A stretch of DNA of 64,000 bases from Bullera alba. Lineage: Eukaryota > Basidiomycota > Tremellomycetes > Tremellales > Bulleraceae. The notes under the pieces are model-generated. The model searched no databases, was not told where the DNA came from, and saw nothing but the letters and a program-made list of their open reading frames with translations. Positions 51,701-63,959 of the stretch are shown piece after piece (positions within the stretch are counted from its first letter, which is position 1; the number at the start of each line of letters is the position of its first letter). Location of the stretch: assembly GCA_001600095.1 (NCBI GenBank), contig BCIX01000003.1, positions 496,001 through 560,000 of the forward strand. Direction: 5' to 3'. A program made the translations under genes and the position numbers.

Positions 51701-54700
51701 TCACCTTTGCTGGGGGTATACCACCTCCACCAATGAACGCTCTTTCTCCACCGCCCGAGTACGCCTCCCCAGTAGAGGGATACATCCCCTCGGAGCGATT
51801 GACTTTTGGAACGGCTTTATCCAACCTGTCTCCGTCTGGTCAAACTGTCACTACGGAATCGACCCGTACTCAGACCTTCGCCACGCCCCAGGGTAGAGCT
51901 TCAACTACAGTCTACACTGCCCAACAGGATTCTTCTGCCGGACTCAGCCAACGCTTCACATCATCGGAGACTGCCTATACCGCTCCTTCGACTTTCGGTA
52001 CCGCTGCTCAACCATGGTCTACGCCGCAAAGCGCCTATACGGCCGACTGGTCGTCCACCCAGCAAACCAGAGTACCCGCTGTGGCAGTCACCGAACCCTC
52101 TCCTGGCAATACGAGCGGCACCTCTTCTGGCAATACAGTCACCCTGACTCGATCCGGCGCCTTCTCCACAGCTCGCGAGACGCTCAACTCGGGAATGGTC
52201 ACGGCGTCCACTGCAGCCTTCAACACTGCTCAAAGTACCGTCGGCCTCGGATCGCCCTTTGAGACTATTGAGGATCGAGCAAAGCGTCTCTCTGTCGCTT
52301 CTTCGGGTAAAGACACCACTGCTTCCTATGAGACTGCTCCGCCTCCGGTACCCAGAAAGTCAGAATCAGGCTCTGGCTCCGCTAGTCCGAGGAAGTTTCA
52401 ACTCCATGACGACCCGGTACCGAGCTACTACAACACAGCGAGTGGTGGCTCGGAGATCGATGCTCGAACCATATGGACGACCGCTGCGACCATCACGGAA
52501 ATCCAAGACTCCGAGACTTTCCTGACGGCAATGACGAGGCCGGAGGCAACACGTCGAACGACCGCAGAAACCGGTGCGACGTCTTACAAGACTGCTCAAA
52601 CGTCTCTCTCTGGAGAATCAGACTATTCCACAGCTCCACCGCCTCCAATCTCCCGCTCGAACACTACGGGCAGGAGATCTTCTTATCGGTCCGGCTGGTC
52701 GAATCGCGATGACGACGCCATCACCCACGTTTCGGAGCCAGATACCGATCTGGGTCTGATTGCCGATTTGGAGAGACAGTCCTCGAGTGGAAGCACGAGG
52801 TCGACTACGCTTCAGCCGAGGCGGAGAGTTCCCAGTACTCGACAAAGCACGAGGTATACCACTGCAGATGGCTCGAGCTTGGCTTGGGGAACGGCCGTCA
52901 CGTCAAAGTATGCCACAGGGGCGGAAGGCACGATATATGAGACTGCGCAAGAATCGACGTATACCGCCGCTCCAAGCTATCACACCAGGAGCACGTATAT
53001 GACCACTGCGACGGGTACCCAGGAGTGAGTACCTAGCATGGTGCTAGGCCCAGTGCTGATATCTTTGCAGGTCGTATCGAACCCCGAACTCCCAGCCTCC
53101 TCCGATCAGAGGACCGGAAAAACCGCCAAGTGCACCTTCGAGCATCTCGACAGCACAGTCGATCGCAAGCTCGAAAAGTAGGAGAGTCCCGGTACCCTCA
53201 CTCCCCCCGCCTTCACCATCAGACCCTTCAGATGGATCTTCTAGTGTACCGAGCTATTCCACCGAGTCGGACGGTAGGGTCAGGAGCTACGACCTGAACA
53301 GGCTTCTGGTGAGAGGACTGAATTGGTAGTGCGGCATAAGAGCTGACGATGGATTCGTAGAACTACCTCGCAGGCCAGGATCAAGCTCGCTCCGGACAGC
53401 AAACGCGAATGGCAACCCAGCTCGATCGTATTGAGGATGGAGTGAAGCTCACCCAGGAAATGCTTCTGCCGGGCGTACGAGACCGACCACCTCAAGTCCC
53501 AAGAAAGGATGAACAGGATCCCGGATCTCCGAGATCAGACACCACGATTCGACTTCAGACTCCGCCGCCCATCTCTGCCGACGCCATCGCTCAGCAATTT
53601 GATGACATGCGAAACCTCCTTGGAACCCTGATCGGGCGTACGAACGACCTGGCAGCTGGTGAACCGCGATTACAGCGCATCGAGCGGTTGTTGGAGAGAG
53701 CCCTCATGCGAATCGGAGAGGACGACCTGCCTCCTCCAGCCAAACCACCCTCTAGGCGCGATAGCGATGACGAGCTCCCGCCATTCTTGTTCGAAGAGAG
53801 TGATTCGTACCGACCTTCCCCGGCGAGGATGTACACTGGTTCAATGTACTCCGGCTCCAACGCCATGTACTCGGACGAATTCGGTCCCAAGATCAAACAG
53901 CCCGCCAACTCATTCACCCAGTCATACGACAAGCGAAAGCGCTGGAGTGCAGTTCCCTCTTCTTTACTCGATGGCGATCTCCCAGCATCCGAATTTGACG
54001 AAGAGTTCATCATGAACAACCTCCCGCCAGACACCCCGGCCTCCGAGTACGACATCCAGCCAGTCCAGATCCCACCTCACATTGCCGAAAAGCTCAATCA
54101 GCAGCGAATGGCCCGTGGTCAGCAGCAGCAACAGCCCTACGAGGCTCGCGTGGAGACAGAGTACGAACCGTCCGAGTACACCGAGTACGAGGACGAATCT
54201 CCTCAACAGGAAGAGCCAATCACCTCCCAATCGAGCCAGGACAAGGAGCTACCTACTCCTCCGAGCGAAGGTGATAGAACGCCCATTGGATTCCGACAAG
54301 AGCAGATTCCAGACGACGATAGAGGATACGACTCGTCTTCCTCTTATGACGGTAGAGGTCCGATTCGAAACCTTCCACCTCCACAACCGGTCGATGTCCC
54401 AACTCCTGTCAGATCACCCGGTCAACTGCCCCCTCCGATGATGCAGAACTACCCCGGTATGCGACCACCGTTCATGCCGGGCGGTATGCCTCCCATGCCA
54501 CCTGGAATGGGCGAGATGCCTAGACCGTCATTGCCGAGGATCGCCGGTGTTAGGGATCCAATCTCCACCACCTAGTGAGTTACCGCATTGGCGTCTCGCA
54601 CAGCTTCGCTGACCGGGTGTTTAGCTTCCGAAGAGGTTTCCCACCTCCTGGTCCTATGGGTGTGCCGGGCATGGGGATGCCTGGAATGGGAATGGGTATG

Positions 54701-57700
54701 TTCCCCGGACCAATGGGTATGCCTGGACCGGTGAGCAGAACGTCCTCTGCCTATTTGCGAGAATGTCACTAACGAATGTGCAGGGAATGGGTCCGTTCAT
54801 GCCTGGTCTTCGTCCTGGTCTCTCTGGTTTCGGTGGTCCCCTCGGTCCAGTAAGTCCCTGTTCTGAACCGTGGAGCGAATGGTGGTGCTGATTACGATCT
54901 AGAATGTCAACCCGACTCTTCGTCGGCCTGGTTTCTTCCCTCCTGGTGTCACCAACTCTGGTGATTACGGTCTTCCTGCTGCTTCTCGCTACGGTCCTGG
55001 TCACGTCCATCGTCCCGGAGGTGGTCACACTATGCCACCGGATACTGGTCTTGGCGATACTACTTCTAAATCAACTACACCTTCTGCTTCCAGCGTCCAT
55101 CTTCTAACTCCTGCCGCTCCTGTCGATGTGCCCCTGCATGACGTTGCAATGTCGCCTACAGACTCGGTGAGTTTACACCATTCTCGCTTCGAGGGAGTCA
55201 CTGACCATGGTGTATAGCACGACTCGTTCCGCCGAACTCTGGAGAACACGCAGAACCTCGCCGCCGCTTCTGGCGATCAACAAAACCAAATGTCTAGGTA
55301 TCTACATGGCATGTCGGATCAAATCGAGCAAGCTCGCAAGGGTCACGACCAGGAACTTGTCGGCATCATGAACGATATCGCTCAACTACGAAACGAACTG
55401 AAACCGAAACATGTCCTCGGACACGTCTTGCCCGACGGTCGAGTGGTTCTGGCCAACGGTGACGTTGTGGATGGTGTTCGAGGCGCTCCTACCCCTGGCG
55501 TACCGGCAATCATCACTCCGCCCTCGGCTTCTCACGTCCAAGGGAGGGTCATGCCCGATGGAACGGTGATGGTTGGCGATAAGATTGTCGATGGTATCAG
55601 GGGTGCTCCGCCAGCTGTACCCGCCGGACCGGTGACAATCCCCGCTGAGAACCTCAAGGATCTGGAACAGGACAGGAAACTGGCTTCTCTACAGGACAAG
55701 AGTGAGCTAAACATCGTTTTGAGGAGCGTAGCTGACAGTTTACATCTGTGTTTAGTCGCAGAACTCATGAGCCGAACTCGACAAGGACCACCCACTGCCT
55801 CTGAGATCGATGAAATTGAACATGCGTCAATGAAAGCGGTACATGCCACCCCTCACGGACCCAACACTGATATCACAAGGGAGAAGACGATACTCAAGGA
55901 ACACGAGGTGATTCGCGAAGGGCCCGGTGGTCGACATGTCGAACATGAGCACGAGGAGGAGATTGAGCGGGATATGGTGACTACCCTTCCAGCACCAGGA
56001 GTCAACCCCGCTAGTTTCCCATTACCGCCCAGTGTTGGAGTCACTCCCGATCCAGGTCCAGTCCGAATCAACCCGAGAACCGGTAAACCGCTCACTCTAC
56101 CCGCACCCCTGTCTCTGAACCCAACTGCCATGTCGCCGATCGTGCCCGAGGAGGTCCCAGCCGGATCTCAAATGATCAGAGAGACCCACGAGGAGGTGAG
56201 TTTGCCCGCAGATCTCAAGGTGAATAATGCTAATGCAAGTGTTCAGGTGATTCATCGGCCTGATGGTTCAGCTCCAGTCCACACGCATACCACGACTCGA
56301 ACCTATGTCCGACCTGATGGCTCTCACGTGGTGGTCCCCGAGACGACGCAGACTATGGGTGATCCTAGTGGAAATACAGGCCGAGCACCGACGATGGGCG
56401 GCCCAGTATCTGCCTACCCTCCCACAACGCTCGGTGATCCCAACAACCCCGCAATAGTGGTTTCCTCTCCAGTACCCCACCACACCTCGGAGCGCATCGC
56501 GGAAACGGTCGGTCCTACACCTAACTTCCCACAACAATCGTCGGTCAGGGAGGAAGTGACTTTTGATCCCGCGACGGGCCAGCCCCAAACCAAGAACACG
56601 AGCGTGTCGCAGACGAGACTCCCACCTGCAACGACGGCGAACCTCCCACCACCGACAACAGCGGGCCTTCCACCAGCGACGACGGCGAACAATGTCCCAC
56701 CAAAGAAGGAGAAACAGGTCTGGGAGACGAACCATCCGAAGTTACTACCACCGGCAACCACCGCCAACAACATTGGTACCGCTCAACCAGGCCCAGGTTC
56801 TACTGCTCCAGCGCCAGGTACTACTGCTTCCAATGTTCCTCCTGCTGGTGCAGGAGGCGCTGGAGCACCGATGCCCCAAGGACCGAACGACTTGGCAAAC
56901 CTGCCTTCTCAGCCGATGCCTCCCGGACCAGGTGCTCCAGGCGGTGGAGGAGGCCCTGCACCCGCGACAACCGCGGCTACTCCCGCGCCGACGAAAGGTA
57001 CGGGAAGCAGTGGTAAGGGTGTACATTGGGCTAATCACCTGCCCGCCAAAGTAGTCACTGGCCCTACTCCCAACACGACCAAGTGAGTCAAAGCTCGCTT
57101 AATCCCCTATACTTCTACTCTTGCTAATTGCTCCATCCTAGATCCACCTCGCTCTCGAATATCCCGACGAACGGTGCACCAGGCTCAGCTCCTGCAGGTG
57201 GAGCTGCCGGAGCTCCAGGTACGACAATCCTCCCGCCGACCAACATGGGCGATATGGCCAATGTCCCTCCTGCCGATACTACCGGAACAGTGGTCGTTGG
57301 TCCCGGCTCGCACGGCGTTTCCGACGGCAGACCGATCCACGAGACGACACATACCGTTGGGTCTAAGGACGGTGGAGGGCTATTGTCCAAGTTGCGCCCT
57401 CAAAAGTCCACCGAAAACATCAAGACCACCCTTCCGCCCGGTACTACCCACTCGAATGTCCCCTCGACGAGCAACACGACAAAGACGACTGGACCGCCCG
57501 TGGTTCCAGGTACTGGATCGATACCACTGGTTCAAGGAGACAAAGACACCAGATTCGCCGATACCGTTCACCCGATCTCCGGCGGTCATGGTAGCGTTGC
57601 GGATCCAGCGGGTCAGATCGATGTGGTCACGCACGGTGACAAGACACATCACAACAAGCTCAAGAAGCCTCAACATGGATCTGCTGGCGATAACATCGTC

Positions 57701-59975
57701 ATCCCCTCGAATGGTGTGCCAACTCACGGTGGAGGTTCCGGACCATCAGGCACACACATGAGCAACCTGCCCGCCGGGACGGGCGGCGGTGGTGGTGCTA
57801 CGAATGGCGGTACTGCTACTCCCGCGCCGGCCAAGTCGCTGGATATCCTCGAAGAGGTCCTCATGCCCGATGGCAGCCACGCGTACATCCGTCGAGGAAC
57901 CGCTCCCGCACCTAGTGCTCTGGTGCCCGCCGGAGCATCGGACGAGAGCTCGAAGAAGGACAAGACCAAGATCGATCAGGACCTCTCTGGCACTTCACCG
58001 CCCGCTGCTACTGGTGCTCAAGCCCACGCACATGCCGAATCGGACCTTGGACGAGGTCACTGCTCTGTCTGCTGTCCCTCTGCCCCGAAGGACGCTTCTG
58101 GAAGACCAATCTTCCCGTGTGCTCATCAAGATGGCCTTTCGGGACCTAGTGCAATGGACCACGCGGCCAAGATCGCAGGTCCAGCTTCGACAACGGGCAA
58201 GAAACAGCCTGCGCCGCCAGTGGAGAATCTGGGCATGCCGGAGCATGGAGATCATGTGCATCAGGACGTGACAGTGATAGAGGCTTCTGCGCCAGGTGGC
58301 GGGTCGAACAAGCTGAAGAAGGGAGGCAAACCAGGTCCAGGAGGTTTGAGCATGGAGGAGGAAGCGATGGAAGATGCGAGGAAACTAGCTGGTGAGTCTG
58401 CCTCGAGTCAAGACTGTTTGGACAAACGACTGACCATGAGACTAGCGAAACAAAAAGCCGCGGCGGAGACTGCAGGTGAGTGTGTAGAGGACAAGTGAGA
58501 ATAACCGCTGATGGCCTTGTGTAGCTGCCGAATCGGCCGAGCGAGAGAGGATACAGAAGCTCAAAGATGAGAAGCGAAAGTTGGCAGAGGACCGTCATAA
58601 GCAGAACGTGGAGGCTCTGGTCAATCTGCAGAAAGCTCTCGTAAGTGTCAATCTCGATTGTGTGATCTCAAGCTAAACAAGGGAATAGGACGCCATGATG
58701 AACGACCAAAAGGCCTCTCGAACGAGCACAGACGAGAGGATCAAGACGACCGAGAAGCGCAGGACGGAGAAAGCGGCTCGAGACAAGAAGTTCCAAGAAG
58801 CTCTCGACAAACTAATCCTCGTGGGCGACGAGACCAAGAAGCAAAAAGCGGCGGATGACAAGAAACCTGGAACCCAAGCCATCCTCGATGCCCTCAAGTG
58901 AGTCCCAGTACACCGGTCGATAACTTGTAACAATGCTGACGAGAAGTAGGAACCAAGGGGATGGACAAGCTGCTTTCCTGAGGAAACTCGCCGCGGAGAT
59001 CATGGAGCAGAATTCCAACCAGCATGGTCTCACGCAAAAAGCCGCTCAGTCTGCTGCTAGAGAACAAGTCGGATTCAATCTCGCTGGATACCTCGACGAC
59101 TTCTCAAAAGCCCTCTCGGTGAGCTAGACACGTTGAGGAGGTGAGGCCGTGTGCTGATGGATTGTAGGGCGAGGTGAGAGTGTTGTTGAAGGAGGTGGGC
59201 GATTTGAGAGAATCGAGAAGGGCGTTGTACATGTAAGTCGACTGTGTGCTGAGAGGCCTCGTGCTGACGGCGTGTGATAGGGAATTGGCAGACTTGCTTC
59301 TCATGAAAGGAAGACAATCCGCTGGGTCAGTTCGAGTCTCTCTTGAATCCCTGAGTTCGATACTGACGCTACTATGTCTTCCCCTCATAATGTCACCTAT
59401 GTCCATCGCCTTCATCCATATCCCATTTTCTACCACATCGTGCCTCATCGCGATCTCGTCCCTCGTCCACTTCCTCCCGTCGATGTCCTACCTCCTGTGC
59501 CCTCGTCCATGCCTACCGCCATTCACTTTCAACCCTACAGCGATCTCATGGCGATCTTGCCTTACCCCGTAGCGCCGCCAAAGAACCCACAACAAGGTGG
59601 AAAACAGGACGCCAAGAAGGTGAGTACCAGCTCTCATAACTTTCGTCACGGCACGACTGGACGCTGACTGGATTTCCTTAGCCGAACCAACCTGGTGGTG
59701 GCGGAGGTAGTGGAGGGCAGCAGAAGGCGCCAGGGGGTGTACCCGCCTGGTCTACCTTTATGCCCGGTATGACACCCGTCATTGGAGGTCCTGCTAGACC
59801 CCTACCTCAGCCCGGTCAGCCAATCACTGCGCCAGCGGTGCCATTGCCCAATCTCGGTGGTGGGGCTGTACCCCCTCCCCCTTCAGCCATGTCAGCGGTG
59901 AGTCACCTCGTTTTAGTCGATGTGTGAGGTGTAGACTGACTTGAGTAGTATCGACCAATGCCGCAACTAGGATGA
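48772..59975 (+). CDS. Giant low-complexity protein with PH-like segment, YxTA repeats and C-terminal coiled coil
   Basis: About 20 exons spanning 11.2 kb and encoding roughly 3,300 residues; the joins I checked keep one frame. Order: (1) Ser/Pro/Thr-rich N-terminus (MPVTPPLSPVPQRWRPS). (2) A folded, PH-like segment from about 50,757 to 51,280 (RLRGTLYYLNVHDESRNSEW, GVIRLDMLDL, LHPFMLVYDDGYERLGCESA, RVRWIGAIWNVLAQ), ending in the typical PH helix. (3) A Ser/Thr region with about a dozen Y-x-T-A motifs (51912-53010). (4) Leu-rich helices (YLAGQDQARSGQQTRMATQL). (5) A Met/Pro/Gly-rich tract. (6) Two PDG-x-VDG-x-RGAP repeats. (7) Pro/Ala/Thr repeats (PPATTAN). (8) A Cys/His cluster (GHCSVCCPSAPK). 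(9) A Lys/Glu/Ala coiled coil, then a Pro/Gly tail ending YRPMPQLG. I do not recognise the family; a cortical or cytoskeletal scaffold role is a guess. The start is uncertain. Confidence 0.75.
51912..53010 (+). repeat. Degenerate Y-x-T-A peptide repeats inside the giant gene
   Basis: About a dozen short motifs at irregular spacing: VYTAQ, AYTAP, AYTAD, SYETAPP, YYNTAS, SYKTAQ, DYSTAPP, RYTTAD, KYATG, IYETAQ, TYTAAP and TYMTTA. They share Tyr followed within three residues by Thr-Ala. The DNA is not a simple tandem repeat, so the motif seems kept at protein level. Confidence 0.7.
55417..55605 (+). repeat. Duplicated PDG...VDG.RGAP unit in the giant gene
   Basis: Two copies read LPDGRVVLANGDVVDGVRGA and, about 43 residues later, MPDGTVMVGDKIVDGIRGAP. 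A fainter relative (LMPDGSHAYIRRG) lies near 57863. These look like short beta-hairpin repeats, which is an inference from the G-D turns and alternating hydrophobics. Confidence 0.7.
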
Positions 59976-60142
59976 TTGAGTGATTGGGACGATGTGGATA
60001 GATTGGGAGTCGGGGAGCATGTGTATAGTGTATCAGTATAATAACGATCAGTCTCACATCTTTCAATCTTTCGGTGAACAGCTTGCTTGACGAACATGAT
60101 GACCAATGCAAATACAACTTGTCTACAAATCCTGGAGCATCA

Positions 60143-61160
60143 TCACTTTGGGGCGATGGTACAGACCATCACGGCGTCCTTGCCCATGGCCTCGGTATAA
60201 GAAGTCTTGAGCGTCGGTAACGAGTCCCTATCCTCCTGTGAGGTGTCAGCCGGGATTTGAGGAGGATAGAGGCCACTTACGTCCGGTACCACGCCGATGC
60301 CGTCGCCTATGAACATCGGGGCTACAGTCACAATGACATTGTCCACCAATGGGGATCCATCTTCTCTGGGCGGAGCTCGTAGGAACGCCGAGAGGATCTT
60401 GGACCCGCCCTCGATCATGACAGAGTGCAGCCCAAGCTCAGACATGATCTGGGGCAGTAGATTGGGTGGTATACGACCTAAACTACCCAGATCAGCTTCA
60501 GTCTCCTAGTAGGCGGTAGCAAAGGGAAAAAACCAGCTGACCTTCTTTGTCCAGCGATATCTTGACCACTCGAGCTCCAGCCTCTTCCACCTCGCCAACC
60601 CGTTCACTCGACACATCGTGCCCACAGACAATCCAGGGCTGCATGACAACTTGAGAGGGGTCGTCCTTGTTGGTATTCCACTCGGAGAGTATACGGGCGG
60701 AAAGGGGGAATCGGAGTTTGGGATCCAAAATGAGGGGCTGTGGTGGCCTGAGGGTTTTGTCCTCTTGCGGGACTAGCTGGACTGGGGGGTTGATCAGCTT
60801 ATGTCGACATCGGACGAGCAGAAAAGCTGTATGCAGGCTAAGATGCACTGTAGTCTGTGCGAGAATACCCACTTTTCAGCCTCGGGTCGTCCATAATGAT
60901 AGTGTTGATTCCCACCAGAATAGCCTCGTGCATCGTCCTCATCCTATCGAGCGTTGAGCTACAGTCGGACTTGTGACGACTCACCAATGTGTCATTGCCA
61001 TACTCTCCGGTCCACTCAGTATCACCCTCACACCCCCCGGTCCGGCAATCTTCGCGTCGAGAGACTGTGCCCATGTCACAGTGATGGTGGACCGGGAGGA
61101 CGATGGGTCCGAACGGGGCGGTAGATACCGGACGAGAAAGGGCGGTGCGAGGTTCGACAT
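60143..61160 (-). CDS. RIB7: Riboflavin biosynthesis reductase Rib7
   Basis: NADPH-dependent 2,5-diamino-6-ribosylamino-4(3H)-pyrimidinone 5'-phosphate reductase, the fungal second step of riboflavin synthesis. The spliced protein starts MSNLAPPFLVRYLPPRS. It shows the RibD C-terminal reductase fold: TVTWAQSLDAKIAGPGG, VRVILSGPESMAMTHWMRTM, HEAILVGINTIIMDDPRL, QPWIVCGHDVSSERV, LGLHSVMIEGGSKILSAFLR and DNVIVTVAPMFIGDGIGVVP. About 265 residues. A 45-nt intron (60236-60280) near the C-terminus is a multiple of three and stop-free, so unspliced RNA would still be open there, but it has normal donor, branch and acceptor sequences. Single-function reductase, without a deaminase domain, as in yeast. 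Confidence 0.9.
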
Positions 61161-61471
61161 GGTCGCCGTGAGCGATAAGCTGAGCTATTCAGCTGGCTGG
61201 CTGATGCTTCCCGCAGATAGGCTCCTATCAGGATGGATGTTGATAACGGTGAGAGAACGCAAGAGGACTGCCCCATGTTGTTGTTTCGGATCCGGATCAC
61301 CTCCACCTCGTCAGTCCAAAGTTCGCTCTAAAGGCATCTTCCCATTCAACATCGCTCTCCATCGATACTACTCGCTTGTCCACCTTCCATATCGCTCTCT
61401 CAGACCTCGGACTCGATTTCTGGACCCCAGGAAAGTATTAAGCTGTCGCAGCACCCCCGACGCACGCGATA
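61161..61471. other. Bidirectional promoter region, RIB7 / GNL1
   Basis: 311 nt between divergent start codons. No motif is strong enough to name. Confidence 0.5.
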
Positions 61472-63959
61472 ATGCCCCGCAAGAAGCCGTTCTCGGCCAA
61501 ACAGCGCAAAGCCCAGCTACAAGACAAGCGAGCGCACAAACGGGGCGAAGACGTCGATGGGATATCTGCTCAGGCATCAGGTAGTACCCGAGCCAAGACA
61601 CAATCCCGGACCGAGCTTCGACCTTCATCTCGACCACAGCGATCTGGCCCGGGGGACGAAACGTCGACTAGGCTTCAGTCCAAGTTTATAGCCCTGACCC
61701 CGGCGTATCTGAATCAAACTCGGAATCTGGCCTATTCGACAGTTCTCACCCGCCCCATAGAGGCCAAAACGGCGGTGTTCCCTGTGGAAGAGCTGTTGAG
61801 AGGGGAGGAAGGGCTGAAATGCCCGGGAAGACCCAAGTTCAAGTTTGGCCAGACGAAGAAGGAGGTAGAGCGGAATGAGGAGGGTATGTTCAAGAAATGG
61901 CTTCAAGCGACGGAACAAGTCGTCCATGACTACGTAGAAGGTGCGGAGGACGGCGAGGGTGCGCTGGTACGGAGTCCGACTTGGTTCGAAACGAATCTGG
62001 AGGTGTGGAGGCAATTGTGAGTCGAACCAGGGACTTTGAAGAATCAAGGCAGGTAGCAGGTAGCTAATGATACCAGGTGGAGAGTGACGGAAACCTCATC
62101 AATACTCCTCCTCCTCCTTGACTCCCGGTGTCCACCCCTACATTGCCCACCATCGTTGAGGGCCCATGTGAAATCGATCAAACCGGCCAAAGAGGTCATA
62201 TTGGTCTTGACCAAATCCGATCTGGTGGACCCAACAGCCCTCGCCGCATGGCGAATTTGGGTCAAAGAGTGGTGGGGGGAGGATCAGGTGGAAGTGGTCT
62301 CTGTCATGTCGTACGACCTGGACTTTTTGAGAGGTGAGACTCACTTACACCGTCTATGATCCAGCCGCTGATATCTCGTAGAAACGGGAAAGCACAGACC
62401 CGATATCCCTCTGGACTCCCTCGATCAACTCATCGATGCTCTTTCAAGAGCACAGCAAAGGCTTCTCACCCCTCCAGAGAGGATACGCGATGATGTTGAT
62501 AAGTTGAGCAAGTGGGAGCCTCGGGTGCGGAAGGAAGTCGACTGGCTCAGCCTCAAGCGGTCACTGGGGAAGGCTCATCCGGACGACGATGTGCAGTCTG
62601 CCGACGAAGAGCCTTCGAGGGTGCCATTGGACCTCGAAGTGGGGAGCTCAGGGTCAGGGATTGAGGACGAGGCAAAGAGGCAACAGAGGGAGCCTTTGAC
62701 AATAGGCTTGATCGGACAGCCGAATGTTGGGAAATCATCACTGCTCAATGCCATTCTTGGCGAGCAGAGGGTCCGAGCGAGCAAAACGCCGGGAAAGGTA
62801 GGTGATACGGCCTTGGCTGAGGTATTGTGCTAATTGAGCAATTAGACGAAACACTTCCAGACTATGTTCTGGGGACCGAAGAAAGAGGTCAAATTGGTCG
62901 ACTGCCCGGGACTCGTGTGTCCAAGTCTGGTCGGGTTGGAGACTCAGGTGAGTGCGCTCCGCTCTCAGACCTCGTTTGACTGACGAGTGCAGGCATTGGC
63001 GGGGAGTAAGTCCACCCAAAGGGCTATTGATCGAATGAGAATGACGTCTGACCACTGCCAGTTCTACCCATCTCGCAAATACCGTCTCTGCCGGCGTGTA
63101 TCCACCGAGCGGCGGACTTGCTCCCTGTGGAAGTCATTTTCCGCATTCCTGCCCCGGACGCAGATGGCCTCGATACCGATTACTCTGCCAAGAAGACCTG
63201 GAGAGAGCCGAAAGAGGCTCAAGGTGGGGATGGCTCCAAGGTCAAGTGGACCGCGGGTGGTTTAATGGAAAGTCGGGCATTGGATAGGGGATACCGTGAG
63301 TTGCTCCTTCCCAGGACAACTCCCTTTTTCCGCATCACCCTTGTCTGATTATGACCGAACTGACAATCGCCGTAGTGACCGCCAAGGGAGGAAGGCCAGA
63401 TGCCAATCGTGCCGGCAATGAGAGTGAGTGTGCTGTCGTCATTTCAGTTTCGTATCGAAGACCACAAATGATTCTAACACACTCTACAGTGATGCGCGCA
63501 CTGGCAGACGGACGGGTGAGATGGGGATTCTGGCCCCCTGGCTCCGATCTCAGCGGACGGGAGGGTAGTGGAATATGGCTAGACGACGCCTCTGTCGATG
63601 ATAAGGCGGAAGAGGCAGGGGATCACTCGGACGAAGAGGCTTTGAGCGAGAGTGGCGATAGCGACATCAGTGAAGAGGACGAGGACGAAGACGACAGGTA
63701 TGAGGAGGAGCTGCGCGACGAGGAAGACGCCCAATCGCCGGTCGAGGAGGAGGAGGAAGGGGAAGAAGGGGAAGACGAGAGCGATGATGATCTAGCCGGG
63801 GCAGCAAAGCCGAAAGGAGGCTTCTTCGCGGCGCTGGATATAGGCGGGGAAGATGAAGATGAAAACGACGAAGAAGATGAGGAATCCGCTACATCGAGCG
63901 AGGACGATGGAGAGGACGAGAGTACGGGCAGACCTGCAGGGAAAAGAGATGCCCTATAA
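61472..63959 (+). CDS. GNL1: Circularly permuted GTPase, GNL1/HSR1-like
   Basis: YlqF/YawG-type GTPase with permuted motif order. The N-terminus MPRKKPFSAKQRKAQLQDKR is the hallmark of human GNL1. Next are FETNLEVWRQLWRVTETSSI, the G4 motif in VILVLTKSDLVDP, then G1 IGLIGQPNVGKSSLLNAIL (P-loop at 62714-62740), G2 region SKTPGKTKHFQT and G3 KLVDCPGLVCPSL, so G4 precedes G1 as expected. Later segments include RAADLLPVEVIFRIP and GGFFAALDI. The C-terminal tail is very acidic (long Glu/Asp runs). About 690 residues. A 13-nt exon (62993-63005) encodes ALAG between two short introns. Relatives act in ribosome assembly or nucleolar transport; the substrate here is not known. The gene is complete within the window. 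Confidence 0.92.

Noticed and set aside
61625..62047. Minus-strand frame opposite GNL1
   Set aside because: It overlaps a conserved coding exon on the + strand and has no recognisable protein features.
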